This document shows, piece by piece, positions 1 to 11,802 of a stretch of 64,000 bases of DNA (position 1 is the stretch's first letter; each line of letters opens with the position of its first letter). Under the pieces are notes generated by a model. The model ran no database searches. It worked only from the letters and a program-made list of their open reading frames with translations, and was not told where the DNA came from. The stretch spans positions 1 to 64,000 of the forward strand of contig JAKSZP010009558.1 in NCBI GenBank assembly GCA_022478985.1, in the 5' to 3' direction. The DNA is from Massospora cicadina. Its lineage: Eukaryota; Entomophthoromycota; Entomophthoromycetes; Entomophthorales; Entomophthoraceae. The translations under genes and the position numbers were made by a program.

Positions 1-394
1 TTATAAGGTAAGATGAAGTTTCAAACATCTATTGTATGAAGACAACAGACCAGATGGTGACTATAATTAAGATATAACTCCTTGGTAATTCTACTGGAAT
101 TTGTATTATCCTGTCATTACTTAGATGATGGCATACTGCCCTGATCTTCCTTTTTAATTTATTGCGGGGAAGGCTGACCATGGGACGGACACTTCTGAAT
201 ATGACTCAGAAGAGACAAAACTTAGTACCAGGGGAGGCACCCCAGAGAAGCGATGCTATCTCTTGTTGCCAGCGGGAACACCACTTATGGGGAGGGGAGG
301 AAACGTGTGAAGGGGCCATAGCCACAATTGAGCACGTGTGAAGGAAGGGGTCTGATTTGATGAACCATACTGGGAACCAGGAAGAGACCAGCTG

Positions 395-3300
395 TCAGCG
401 ACGCGGTGGGAGGTATCCAAACATCCATGCTTGAAAGTGGTCCACCAAATGGGACTGGAATCTGTGTACCGCTTCTGGGAGGGTGGGGGTAAAGCCTGCG
501 ATGGCATCTAAGACAATCGTGTGGATGGTCCACATGGTGATTGCAACCACCAAAGCACGAAGGGAGGGAAGAAGGGGGGAGGCCATTGATAGAGCGAACA
601 TATCTCTTGACAGACTGAAGGGATGCGTTTGATCCTGGACCAGAAGACGTTGAACTTCGCGCCATATCACTTTAGAGGTAGGGCACTTCTCCAGGCGGTA
701 TAACAGAGTTCCATACTGGCCACACACAACACAGGATGAGTGTAAAGCATTAGAGCGCTCAGCTGTACGATACACCTGCCTCAGGCAGCGCCACACATGG
801 GAGCGGACTTGAGGTTGCAACAGAGGATGGTGTACTTATTTCCAGATATTTTTTTGGGTCTCAATGGAGTAAGGGATGTCCATCATGTCCAGGTAGTCCA
901 CCCTGGATAGGACATGGGGTCAAATGGGGATCACGCCATCATGGATGGGTAGCCCCTGTACCTCTTGTGTGAACTGAGGAGAGGGGCGGCCTCTTTGGGT
1001 TGTATGTCCCCTAATACGAATTCTCCACTCAGCGCTCCGCATGGAGAGGAGGATTCGTTTGTAGTGGGTTTTAGTCCCGTGAGGACCTGTGGCCGATGTA
1101 TGTGAAGCGAGGTATTTCATCAGGGAGTGGGGGTTCGATGGATTGTTGAGGCCCAAGGCGCGGGAGAAGTTGGAGAAGGCTGCTCGGGACCAGTGTTGGG
1201 AGGGGAGTGTAGGGGTGGTGATGGCCGCAATCCAGGTACCCAGGATCTTGGTGGCATGGGCTTTGAAGTCAAGCAGGCCCATGCCACTATGATGTTTAGG
1301 GCCAGACATGACCTCTAACCGCACTGGTGGAAGGCGGCCCAATATAAGCCATCCTTGCAGCAAGGCGTACAAGGATTTGTAGAAGCTTGGGGAGAAGGGG
1401 ATGGCATGGGCTCCAAACCAGACTTTGGAGAGGAGCATGGAGTTGGCTAAAACAATCCTGCCAGTAAGGGAAGTAGGGTGGGCTCTGAGAGAGGCGATTT
1501 GCTTTGTCACGTTATCCAGAATACGGCACTCCATTACTGCTGACGCATATCCGCCTGCCTCTATCCACACGCCCAGATGGCGTACTGGTCCTATGGTAGG
1601 ACGTGGCACGAAGGGGAGCACCAGTGGGGCGGTGTGTTTTGAATTAGTAGGGCGAGGACGTGGGCGAGCAGATGGGCCAGGTTGGGAACTAATTGCTGGG
1701 GTCCAGCAGTTCTGAAACTGACTAAGGAGGATGATTTCAGTTTTGGAAGCGTTCAGTGCCGCGTTGCTTACCCGGGAATACTCCTGGATGAGAGCTTCAA
1801 GCGCGCGTGCATCTTGATTATTAGACACCCCCACCACACAATCATCTGCGAACGCCATTATCTTGACTGGGGCTTGGCCTGGCACGTGGACCCCAGTGAG
1901 TTGGGCATTCACATTTCGCAGTAGTGGGTCAAGGCTGAAGTTGTATAAGAGTGGGCTGGGGGTCCCCTTGTCGCAAGCCCCTTTGAGGGCAGACTACTTC
2001 CGTTAGGAAGCCAGGGCCACGCACTGCCATTATTGCCAATTCTGTGAGCAGCATTACCCAGTTGATGAAGCGAGGGGGTAGGCGGAATTGATGGAGGCAG
2101 GCCCTGAGGTATTCCCAGTTTACTCTATCATAGGCCTTTTGTTGGTCCAAGAATACAAGTGCCCCAGAGGCTGTGGACTGACATACATTAGCCACAGAGT
2201 GCACGTTATCCCAAATCGACCTTCTGTGGATGAAACTGAATTGTTCTGGGGAGATGGTGGCAGATGCTACAGTCCCTAAATGGTTAGCCATGATTTTTGT
2301 TAAAATTTTGGTGTCTGTGTTTGTTAGAGAAATGGGGCGCCAGTTGGCTAAGTCTAGCTTATCCCCTTTCTTGAAGAGTGTGACAGTGAAGGCCTCATGT
2401 CCTCCTGGTAGGAGGCGCGTTTCCATCAGGCTTTGGTTAAGTGAGGCGAGCAGCAATGGGGATATATATTTGAAATAGTTTTTGTAGAATTCATATGGAA
2501 TGCCATCTGGGCCTGGGCATTTTCGGTTTGGTGCACTGCGAATGGCTGTCCATAATTCATTCAGAGTAATCAAATTCATTATTTCTGGGTATTGGAAAAT
2601 AAAGCGGATGTGGGCTCAGTCAAGAAATTCCGCCACTTTGGCTGGCTGAATTGGGTCAGAGCGGTACAACTTGGAGTAATACTGTTGCGTTTCAATTGCC
2701 ATTTCAGCCAGTGTATCCGCAATGAAATTATCCAATATTTGCACCTGTGTGCAGGCCATGCTCTGGCATGGTGCGAAATTTTTTTTAAAGAAATGTGCGG
2801 TGCACTTGTCACCTTTTGTGATGCGTGTGGCCCTGTACTGAACACAAACCTGATGTTTGTGTTGTCTTTCAAGTGCATTGAGGTGGGCAGCTGCCTCCAC
2901 ACACTTCCATCCCCATGCAGAGCTGTATCCTGTAACTGTGATGTTGGACTCTAAGTGTGCCAATTCTTCCAGAGCACATAAGATAAACGCTGATGTGGCT
3001 CATGAGCGTCTGGAGGAGAGATGGCGAGAGTGGCAGATGGTGTCATCTTTGAAAGTTGCCCATGTGGAAATGGGGTCCGCACAAAATGGTGCAACAAACT
3101 TTTTTGCCAAAGTTGCCGCTTCCACCCACGTGGAAAATCCTGGTGACGCGAGCTCGGAGGGGCGGATTTTGCACCAATGTGAGGCCTTAGCAGCTGTGAC
3201 AGGTAGGTGGTAGGTTAGCGAGACCAGTCAATGGTCAGAAAATTCCATTTTTGTTTTTTTGAAGTGGGAGATGTGGGGTTGGAATTTCGCCGGTGTTAGG

Positions 3301-3911
3301 ATAAGGTCAATGCAGGTCATGGACCTTAGTTAGCCATTGTGGATGTGGGGACGCATCATGTTTTCGAGCAGCAGGGCATGTCATGGCAGCGCATCCATTA
3401 ACCCAAGGGTGGCCTTTAGAACGTGTAGTTCTATGTGACCCTGGGGGGCGTGGGGTGAGGAAGGCCACCAGTCCGTTGGTGTGTTTAGCCAACAGTTCAT
3501 GTTGCCGACTATGAAGGAGTTTGGGGGTAGCAGGAGGGATTTGACTGATGAGAAAAATTCCCAATGCTCACGTGCACCGTTTGGGGCATAGATGTTGACA
3601 ATTGCGTGTGCTACGTCAGCCCACAAGAAGGTGACAACAAGCACTCGGCCATTTAGGAATGTTTCTGAGGATAAAAATTTGAAAAACTTATTTTTCTGTA
3701 TTAGCACCCCACAGTGCATCGACCAAAAGGATAGGGATGGGAGGAGCATTGTTTTCCAAGCTTCCTCGGAACCACATAGACAGTGGGACTCCTGGATGGC
3801 CAGGATATCCATGGGTAAATTGTGTTGTAAAAAACTCAGTTTCCTAGCCTGGGATGGGGAGGCCTTGAGTCCGGCGATATTCAACATCCCTATGGTGAAG
3901 GTTTCCCCCAT
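395..3911 (-). pseudogene. LINE-A ORF2: APE endonuclease, reverse transcriptase, zf-RVT knuckle (broken)
   Basis: Starts at the ATG at 3911. The N-terminal APE-type endonuclease has IGMLNIAGLK, ILAIQESHC and VNIYAPN. The usual catalytic GDMN reads GNMN (3495-3506), a G-to-A change. The central RT has GPDGIPYEFYK, NWRPISLTN, a SIWDN block, FLDQQKAYDRVNW and GLRQGDP, then the catalytic FADD at 1841-1852. A one-base frameshift in the G-run near 1955-1970 separates GLRQGDP from the FADD part. Another break separates the endonuclease part from the RT (about 2580-3380). The C-terminus (395-820) carries a zf-RVT-like CxxC...C knuckle whose His is Arg. RT style suggests the L1/Tx1 group; this is from memory, not a search. 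Confidence 0.93.
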
Positions 3912-3917
3912 TGCACC

Positions 3918-5332
3918 TTAGGTGTGAGGGGGTGGGCCCCCGGTCCCACCAGCCTCTTCTAGATCCCCATGGGCCTTCACAGCAGTGCAGGTGTTAGCAG
4001 CAACGCTATTGGAATTTTTGTTAATTTTTGTGGAAAGAGTTGCATTGGCTTTAGCCTTTGCTTTTTGTTTTCCTGACGTTGGACAAATTTTTTGCAGTGC
4101 GGATGAGTTTGGTGCACCTTGAGCGGGTCAAAATTTTTTTTTTGGTTGGGATGGGTCCCAAGTCAGTTTTGATCAGAGCTTGGGTGCAACAATTGGGTGA
4201 GATTGAATCTCCCATCAGATCCTTGGATTAAGTGGCCCGCTTGGCATGGGCTTCCCAATCTGATTGTTGATGGATTCCCAAGTTGCTTCCACCGCAAATG
4301 TTTTGATGTCCTCCTGGCATTGGGAGTGTGGGATAACAGTGGTGGCTTTGGCCACTTCCTTGGCTGCAGCCCTATGGGCCTGCTTGGCCTTCTTCCTCTC
4401 TTGTGGGGAGATAGGCTTTACCAGTAGGTAGCAGCCTTGTGCTCCCCACAGGAAGGCCTCCTAGGTGCTTGCGGTTGGTTTGTAGTGCACCTCTCCGCTG
4501 GCCATGGCTGCCAAGGGGTGCTCTTGGAATGTGACGCCCTCCTTGATGGGGCATGCGTGTGCCTTATGGCTGAATGCATCACAGTGGGTGCAAATGGGGG
4601 GCGTGCTGTCCACGGTCACCCAGAATGGGTGGGTGGTATGCCCTGTGATATCAGTAAAAGTGGAGTGCAGGATCTGGGTTAGGTCCTTCACGATCTCCTC
4701 AGTTGGGGTCAGAACTGAGATGGCTTTGCCGGTGCACAGGTGTGGCATCAGCGTGAAGCGTTACATTTCAAAAGATTGTATTTCGCCATATATGGCGAGA
4801 CCATCTTTCAGGTGTTGTTCCAAATTTGTCACGTTTTACCATAGTAGGCAAAAAGTCAAACGTGAGGAAAATTTTGTTTGATTTTGTCCATCTGGTGCAT
4901 TTAGTTTCAACGACCTGTTACCCTTCGGGGAGGTCGACCACTACATGCACTGCTGCAGCCTCATCTGCTGCCGTTTTGCTTTCAAAAACTTAGGTCCAGC
5001 CACCCACATGACATGGAGTGAGGTGCAACGTACATCACAGTCAGGAAAATTGTGTGTACATCTTCACAAAATTTTTCCCATAAGGCCGTTTTTTGGATGT
5101 CCAGAAACATGCGGACTCTGAATTCCACTGATAAAAGTGGCTGGGAGTGTGGCGTGTTGATGTACTGGTTGCATCATGCTTGCCATGCGAGTATCTCTGG
5201 GGAAATAGTGACCGCCAGTTTTTTAGTATTTTTGTCAATTCCGCTGGATTCTCCGGGGCGTTTTCAAATGTTGGAGGCCATGGGCCTTCCACCTGCTCCT
5301 CTTACCTTGCTTGCCCAACTGCTCCCTGACAT
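3918..5332 (-). pseudogene. LINE-A ORF1: RNA-binding protein with RRM-like region and CCHC knuckle (broken)
   Basis: Chosen start is the ATG at 5332 (MSGSSWASKV), because LINE-B has a matching SWANAV shortly after its 5' end. The middle has GWLDLSFES followed by an Ala-rich stretch, matching GWVDLKFETEEEANEAA in LINE-B and GYFDVGFQSEEDAEAAA in HAL-1; this is the usual look of an RRM-like ORF1 core. A clean zinc knuckle C-x2-C-x4-H-x4-C (CTHCDAFSHKAHAC) lies at about 4620. The C-terminal part is Lys/Ala-rich. Several stops and frame changes break it. The stop TAA at 3918-3920 is six bases from the ORF2 ATG and in the same frame. Confidence 0.88.
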
Positions 5333-6076
5333 GGGCGCAGACTAATCTCCTCTGTGAGATTATCAAACTAGATTCAGTCTTGAATTGAATAGGTTGCAAT
5401 AGTGATTGCAACGAGAAAGAAAAGTTTGCTGCCCTGATCTTCCTGATCCTAAGTAAATCCACGACATAACACAATGTAAAGTATTAATAATGAAAGTTTA
5501 TAAATTAAATTATAGAACTGTAGGAATATTTGTTGTTTTTTATAAACAACTTGGGATAATTTATAGGTTTGATGTTCACCACATCTTACCCATGACACCT
5601 CAATTTCAATGGCACTTGGCCAGAGAAAGTAACAAGTTCATTTGAGGGTCTACAATCCATTCAACTCAAAACATCCCAATTGTCTCAGAGTTGGTCTCAA
5701 ACTCAGAAATATATTCAAGACAACACATCTAATGCGTCTGTAAATAGCTGAACCAATACTCATCTCAAGCAATTGGCAGCACATACCAAGGCGATTTGTA
5801 CCACTAATTAATAATTAATTTGATTGAAAACTCGATCAACATTAAAAACTAAATATGACATAGATTAACAAAGCCCACGTGCCCAGGTTATTTAGTCAGC
5901 TATTATTATAGGTCTTACTAAACCAACAAAGCCCCCGTGCCTGTGTCATCATATTTGAATATTAAGTAGAATCGCTAGGCCACAAATCTTAAGCTGTACA
6001 TAAGCTTAAAATATTCCTGACTACTGATATCTGATATGTTTATAATGAATCAAGCTTGTTAACATTATTATGTCCC

Positions 6077-7979
6077 AATTAATACTTTACTTTCTTTTAC
6101 CGCTCAAAGTCAATTTTGAGCGATTTTAAATCTAAAGTTTTATTTATCCACAGCCATCTTCCCAAACCTATTCTTTGATGTCCTTGGCTCCACCGCCTGC
6201 CACCCCAGTGTGGGGCAGCAGTGCACCCCCACCTAGCATTTTCTGCCCCACGGGCAAGCGAGTTCAGATGGGCTCAAACAGCCCGCCCACTGCTTCCAAC
6301 TGTTTTGTCCCCCCACGGGACTTAGCGCTCCACCTGGCGCGCGTCCACCCTTCTCGCCCCCATCCTCTCACCCTCCCTCACTCTGCCATTCACTATTGCC
6401 TCAGAGTGGACTATGGGCGTTTGTTCCCATATGCTGATAAGGCAATTATTGAGCTAGCCACTGCAGCCTTTGCGTCAGCTGGCTTTATAGACTTCTGCCC
6501 TTTTAAGGGCTACTTTGACGTTGGGTTCCAATCTGAGGAGGATGCTGAAGCGGCAGCACAAACTCCTCTAATTTATAAAAAAACCCCATTCCCACAATCC
6601 ATACTTGCCTCCCTTCAGAAAACGCGCTGGTGGTATCCTTTGCAAATCTCCCATCTCACCTTCCACCCCAGGTTTTGTATGACCAGTTGGTCGCGGGGCT
6701 CATGGCTTATGGCACTCAACCCAACCTCATCTTTGCCATTCCATCTGGTGCAGAGCACCTTGCTGCTCCTCGGGCAACAGCCACCATCATACCACACCAC
6801 CCTACCATAGCCCAACAAATCCCACCCCGTGCTAGTGTGGCTGCAGCGCCTGATCATTTCTTTTGGGCTCAGGTCAATAATGGTAGGCAGATTTGTTCCC
6901 TATTCTGTGGCCTCGAAAATGCAAAAAGAGCGTGCCCTCAGGCCAAAGCTCACTGCTGCGGCTTCTGAGTTTCCCTCTGGAGGTTCAGTATGGGGCGCTT
7001 TGCTGCCCCCTCCCACCCTCCAATCTCGTTCAGTGGGCCCACATGGAAAATCAGCCCCCCCAAAACCTCCAGCCTCACTCTCCCACCTAAATCTACCCCA
7101 GCCAATCAGAGCAATGCTTGGACCACCATTGGCACCCAAGCAGCTGCCCATTCGCCCAATCCCACCCACCCAAATTTGAACGCCACTATTCCAGTGAACC
7201 AAAATCCATGGGATCTATTGACTGAAACTGATGAATCAGGTAATGTCCTCATTAGTAAGCATACAGGTCAACCTCTCTGCCGAGGCGATTATGGTCAGGC
7301 GGAATTTTTCCTTCCTGACTTTGATGAAACCCCTACCCCTCACCATTTCGCTCCTCTGCCCAATACAGCCCCCTTCCAAAGTGATCACCAGCTCGCCTTA
7401 GCTACAGTGGCCTCTCCTCATTGCCCAAAACTACGCACCGTGGTGGCCCAATCAGTGGCTCAGCTCCAGCATGGCCTGCCCACCCTCTTCTTCCCCCCGA
7501 CTTCCCTGAATCTCCCTGCAGTGACATCTCAAAACTATTTGATGATGCTGAAGTTGCTGTTATGAATGTCGCAACAATTGCTTCATTCAACCCCTCAGCC
7601 AAAATCACCCGCCACAGTATCTCCCTTTTCACCCAACTTCCTGAAGCCCGTAAAAAAGCTGAAGTTCTCCTCACAGCTTTTGTTGAAACACTTTCCTATC
7701 ATTATCTTGATGCAGAAGAGGAAAACTCCTACTACACTGACCTTAACCCCACTATGCGGATGCCCCAACGCCCTGGCTCTCTGCTCTGATCTGGTACTGT
7801 AACCAACATCCCTTGATTGAGGTGGGTCTTTCTGAAAACCAACCCCCCAACCCTCCTCACCCTCTGCCATGGTGGTTTGGCAGTTTCTGCTTCCCACCTG
7901 GTTAGTAGTTTGTTTTGTCGTTTTGAGTGTTGTGTTTGGTACTGTCCATCCCCTGGTCGGCTTACCTCAGATAAATTGA
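6077..7979 (+). mobile_element. HAL-1, ORF1-only LINE-related retroposon
   Basis: A 1903 bp insertion flanked by a perfect 16-base target duplication AACATTATTATGTCCC (6061-6076 and 7980-7995). The same 16 bases occur once, unfilled, in X copy 2 at 36062-36077. It holds one ORF1-like gene and no RT. The 3' end (CCCTGGTCGGCTTACCTCAGATAAA) is close to that of LINE-B (CCCTGGTCGACCTTCCTCAGAATAAA). Such ORF1-only elements are analogous to the mammalian half-LINEs (HAL1); movement by a LINE RT acting in trans is inferred from the shared tail and the target duplication. A second copy is HAL-2 at 20776-22709. Confidence 0.87.
6175..7789 (+). pseudogene. HAL-1 ORF1-like protein (frameshifted)
   Basis: About 530 codons spread over three frames with breaks near 6600, 6900-7000 and 7540. 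The first part is Pro/Ser-rich, then FVPPRDLAL, then RVDYGRLFPYADKAIIEL and GFIDFCPFKGYFDVGFQSEE (RRM-like), and after a frame change ALVVSFANLPSHLPPQVLYD. The middle is Pro-rich (7000-7500). The C-terminal part (7421-7789) is acidic and may be helical, with DDAEVAVMNVATIASFNPSA. It shares the RRM-like core with LINE-A and LINE-B ORF1 but is otherwise divergent, so it derives from another LINE family. I see no clear zinc knuckle; a Cys-rich patch near 6940-6965 may be its remnant. Confidence 0.82.
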
Positions 7980-8036
7980 AACATTATTATGTCCCTATCC
8001 AATATCCAACAATTAGATTCAGTCAACAACTCAACA

Positions 8037-8481
8037 CCGGCAGCCATTGGTGGAACTCCTTTCCAGTTTCATATCTGTCATACCAGCAGCAGTGCCTCTG
8101 GCATTCTGGCTTGCCTTTTGGGTGCTCTGGCACCTATGCTGGCAGGCTGGTCTAATTATTACTTGCTGATTGCTAACAGAATGCCACTAATGTCTGGCTT
8201 TACCCTGACATTCACATTAATATATTAGCTTACCTTGTAATTCAAATTATATAATACCACCAAAGGATCTTGTTATATATGGCGTAATCTCACCCATGGT
8301 TTTCAGTTAGCTCCAATTTATCTGCCATTGAGTGCCCCAGAAAAAGCAATAAAATGGCTATGAAAATCCCCATAACTAGAAATCTATAGATGATATCTCA
8401 TTTATTGTAGCCAAGAAGTGGATAGTAGCCCAGCCACTGGCCAAAATTAAAGAAAAAGCTATTGAGGAAAAGGCAAAGTAG
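8037..8481. other. unassigned DNA right of repeat X
   Basis: Beyond the ACTCAACA end of X the sequence no longer matches X copy 2. A frame at 7989-8228 runs through the X boundary and is not convincing. I see no domain, repeat or RNA gene here. Confidence 0.5.
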
Positions 8482-8631
8482 TGAGGAGTGAATAACATAG
8501 CGGGGTGGTTCCTGCTCCACTCTGGGTCAGGTTTTGATTGAAACAGGTTCTAAAGCAGCACAGTCTAAAATAACTTGGCGTAGTATATTTGTCCCAAGGT
8601 TGACCCACCTTGTTTATTTTTTTCTTTTTTA
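8482..8631 (+). mobile_element. SINE-S copy 1 (degraded, tRNA-headed)
   Basis: From GGGGTGGTTCCTG (8502) to GTCCCAAGGTTGACCCACCTT (8591-8611) it follows the SINE-S copy at 16233-16366, including the GTATATTTGTCCCAAGGT block. The flanks AAAAGGCAAAGTAG (8468-8481) and AAAAGGTAAATTAG (8632-8645) look like a worn target duplication with two mismatches. The tRNA-like head is weaker than in the other copy. Confidence 0.62.
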
Positions 8632-11600
8632 AAAAGGTAAATTAGCAAAAGGTAAAATATCCAAGGCCCTATTAAGATGAAATCTTAAATATGTCATCCT
8701 CAAAATGATTAAAATTTGTAATCCAAGATCAAAGTTAAATTATAAAAGTTTTTAAGGTTCAAATCCAAAAATTTTTACCCTGTTTGCTTACACCCCTCAA
8801 TCGCCTCCTATAAATTATGATCATATATTGCTTTTCCTTGTTTTAAAGATATTTATAAAAATATTAATAGTTTTTTTAAATACCAAGTACTAAAATCTTT
8901 GATTAGACTCTACTATATTGTTAATATGGAAAAACTGGTAAGATAGACATGTTTTCTGCCATAGTTTATTCCTCATCAGCAAAATTTAAGGATGGCATTT
9001 GGCATTTTTGCCAATTGTATGGGGTCTGCACCACACCATCCTTCTTAGGTTTCTCCCAAAGTTACCAAAACTTTGGGTTCTTGGTACATACTTCTCAAGC
9101 TTTTGGACCACTTTGTACATAACTTTACTCCTACAAAAATTACAAAAATATAAAGGGCTTCATGTGATGCCATATTCTATTTAGTTTTTATGCCCCATAT
9201 TTCTATTCCTCATCATCCTTATTTTTCTTGTCAGGACCTCCAGAAAGATTCAGTTTCCATAACACTATCCATCAAGGTCTTTAATTTTTGTTGAACTCCT
9301 TTTTCTGTTGGATCTCTAGTACCAGAAAATTACTTTATAAACTGGTTTGAGTGTTTACTCCACCTTTTTCTGGCCAACGCCCTCTTATATATAGCCTTCT
9401 CTCTCTTCCTTGGTACAGCTGAATAAACAAGGTAACTCCTATCACTTGAATATCAATAAGCGAGCAGCTCCTGCAGCCCCTCTCTGCAACTTTTACCACT
9501 GATGACTCACCCTTGGGACAAACTACATCTAGTCCAAAGCCTACCCATTGAGCACATAACAGCCCTGAGACCACTGGAGGTAAAGGTTATTGCATTTATC
9601 ATAGGTAGAGGTCAGATCATCCCTGGGATCTTACTGCCATGTAATATAGAGTGCACCTCACTTTTGTCTTTAGATTGAAAGGGGTTAGTAAGTCCCTCAA
9701 CTTCAACCTGATCATTTATGTCCTCTTAGCCTCCACACTAGATACTATCTAGAGCAACCCTGGGACAGATCTACCAGGGCATGGGACTCAGACCCAAACT
9801 ATTGTTCACCATGCTCCCCCATGATCCCAGGATCAATTTACCTATTTAAGGATGTGTGGATGTTGGGATTTTTGTATGCCCATACTATCCAGCTATCTAT
9901 CCATTCTGTCTTGTCCTATCTTGAAAAGCTTATGAAGGAATAGCCTTGATGGATATCGAAGTTATCTATATAAAACAAACTTAATGTTTGGAGTTATTCT
10001 CTGGTTAAACATTGGTAAAATGTTATTAATGAGATTTTATTCTGATAATAACTCAAATTAATGGTTTGTCATGGTGATCCCCAACAGTGGTAAGTTAATT
10101 TTTTTATTAGTGTATTAATTAACAACAGAATTCCATATATATATCTATCAGGTAAAATAACCAATTGATAAGGGTGAAGTTACTAAAGCATCAATAGCGC
10201 TTGTTTTAGTAGTAACTAGCAGATAAGCCCAGGTGAAACAGCCTACCATAAAGGGTAATAGTTTCATTACCTAAGTATGATTTTCAACTTGTAGTGGCTA
10301 ATATACTGATGTTGGTTAAAGAAAATGAAGCGCGTTATTTCGAAAACTGATCTAATATTATAGTATAGTTGATAATGAACGTTGACTAGATGGATATATA
10401 ACTGAAGAAGTTAATTCATCATTGATATAATACTTTGGGGTAAGATCATTGGTAATAAATATCATAGGTAATAATGTTAACCAAATGGTTGAGTGCAAAC
10501 TTACATATAAACAACCTTGATTAATTAAACAATGGCAGATTGAGGATTGTTAACTTCTAAAATTTAATATATATTTATCTCTATTGAAGCTAAATGGAAG
10601 GATCAATTAACCTTATCTATTCTCTCAAGGATTCAGTAATAGTATACCTGTTTGAGGTTGGAACCATTTATAAAGAATTGACTGGTAAATTGTCTACTTA
10701 CAATTAGCAACCTTCTTCATTATTATGTTAGGGCCAGAACATGTGCAGTTAAGTTAACTAGAAAGTTTACAGTGGACACACTAGAAACACATTAGACTAT
10801 AACTAGCTAGATATTGCTACAACAATATAGAACTTGTAGGTCTTTTTATAGCTAAAAACGCAAAAAACTAAAATAGAAACTAAATTATTTTATAAAAAAA
10901 TTTGCATTAAACGGGCCAAAGCATATCATAGCGTACTAAGATGAGGATTCTCTTAGTAAAAGGGAAGTTAATGTACTAAGCGCCAGGGAAAAACTATGTA
11001 TGGAAGAGGTAAACGCTCCAAGGTGTCATAAAAGTTCTTTGCGGCCATCAGATTAAAACTTTAAAATCTGACAAACTAAAAATGCATGACCAAGTCTCAG
11101 ACATTGCTCATCAAAAAAAGGTTTTGCTGATCTCCAAAAATCAAAGTGCTCACTAAAGTCACATTAAAATTGCAAATAGCATGACTGGCGTTGTACTAAT
11201 TATGAAAAGACTAGGCCCTGTCTCTGCTTAGCATGGCAATAAGTTTATCCGTTCATTTATTGGTAACAAGAAAGTGATAAAACCCTCACACCAGCATCAT
11301 CCAGCACCGCTACCTAATTATATATTTATAAAAGCTGTGATTAAAGGACAAATTGTGAAGTATGGAACTCCTCTTCTGTGAGTAATCCTAAAGCCCTAAC
11401 CAATTATTGTGGGGTTGACCTGCTCACTCATGGTGTGCTGATGAAAGAGGTTGCGCCAAATGCAAAAAAAATCATGTATTTGTTTGCTGGGTGAAGCACC
11501 AGATCAGATGAATCTAGTTTTTACGTACATAGGACTTTTCTTTCAAGGTTCCAAGCGTGTCCAACAATGTTGTAGCCTTTTAATTATACATATGGAGCTG

Positions 11601-11802
11601 CTCTCAAGCACACAAGAGCTCTTTCAACCTCTGCTTATGACAAGAAGGCTAAGTCCAAACCTTATAGTGATAATGCTATATTTGGAGTTATCAGCACCAA
11701 AAAAACAATAATAAAGAAAGATAATATGAAAGATGTTAATTTTTACTTATATAGAAAGAATATAGTATCTAAGAATTTAAAATATTAAAGTAAGACTTGA
11801 TT
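8632..11802. other. AT-rich unassigned region, possibly host DNA or a decayed LTR
   Basis: About 3.2 kb without a supportable gene. Around 9380-9440 a TATATATA box is followed about 40 bases on by GAATAAAC, which would fit an LTR promoter and polyadenylation end, but no partner LTR is in the window. 9900-10980 is very AT-rich with no clear structure. Weak semi-open frames lie at 11166-11710 (separate entry). No tRNA, rRNA or CRISPR seen. Confidence 0.45.
11166..11710 (+). pseudogene. weak coding-like remnants, unidentified
   Basis: Two neighbouring stretches are more open than their surroundings: 11166-11381, about 70 codons with one internal stop, and 11386-11710, about 108 codons with two internal stops. 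Neither shows a motif I recognise. A GTGAGT near 11378 between them could be a splice donor, so they might be exons of one decayed host gene, or chance frames in AT-rich DNA. A third frame (11451-11711) has an ATG but overlaps the second stretch. Reported only because it is the best coding candidate in the low-repeat part of the window. Confidence 0.15.

Larger units (their letters stand above)
152..5428 (-). mobile_element. LINE-A, near full-length non-LTR retrotransposon
   Basis: A 5277 bp element on the minus strand with ORF1, then ORF2, then a short 3' UTR ending in an A-rich tail. It is flanked by a perfect 16-base target duplication CTGCCCTGATCTTCCT (136-151 and 5429-5444). The uninterrupted counterpart of the site is in X copy 2 near 35409. 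The 3' tail, read on the minus strand, is CCATGGTCAGCCTTCCCCGC then AATAAA, and is related to the tails of LINE-B, HAL-1, HAL-2 and the SINEs here. The 5' end begins shortly upstream of the ORF1 start and resembles that of LINE-B (an early CTTTTCTTTC). Both ORFs are broken, so this copy cannot move by itself. Confidence 0.95.
1..8036. repeat. LTR-like repeat X, copy 1, split by LINE-A and HAL-1
   Basis: The pieces 1-151, 5445-6076 and 7996-8036 match, in order, the unbroken copy at 35274-36118. Joined they make about 0.84 kb. The right end is ACTCAACA (to 8036, and to 36118 in the other copy); the left end is cut by the window edge. Size and TG...CA-like ends suggest an LTR, probably a solo LTR, but I found no primer site, purine tract or target duplication beside it. 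No reading frame is convincing. It is useful mainly because the second copy shows the empty sites of the LINE-A and HAL-1 insertions. Confidence 0.65.

Noticed and set aside
920..1912. Treating the 330-codon frame as a separate protein
   Set aside because: It is the second half of LINE-A RT (FADD part), split from the first half by a one-base frameshift near 1960.
6615..7674. Minus-strand frames across HAL-1
   Set aside because: HAL-2 shows that the plus strand is coding; the minus frames are shadows of Pro-rich codons.
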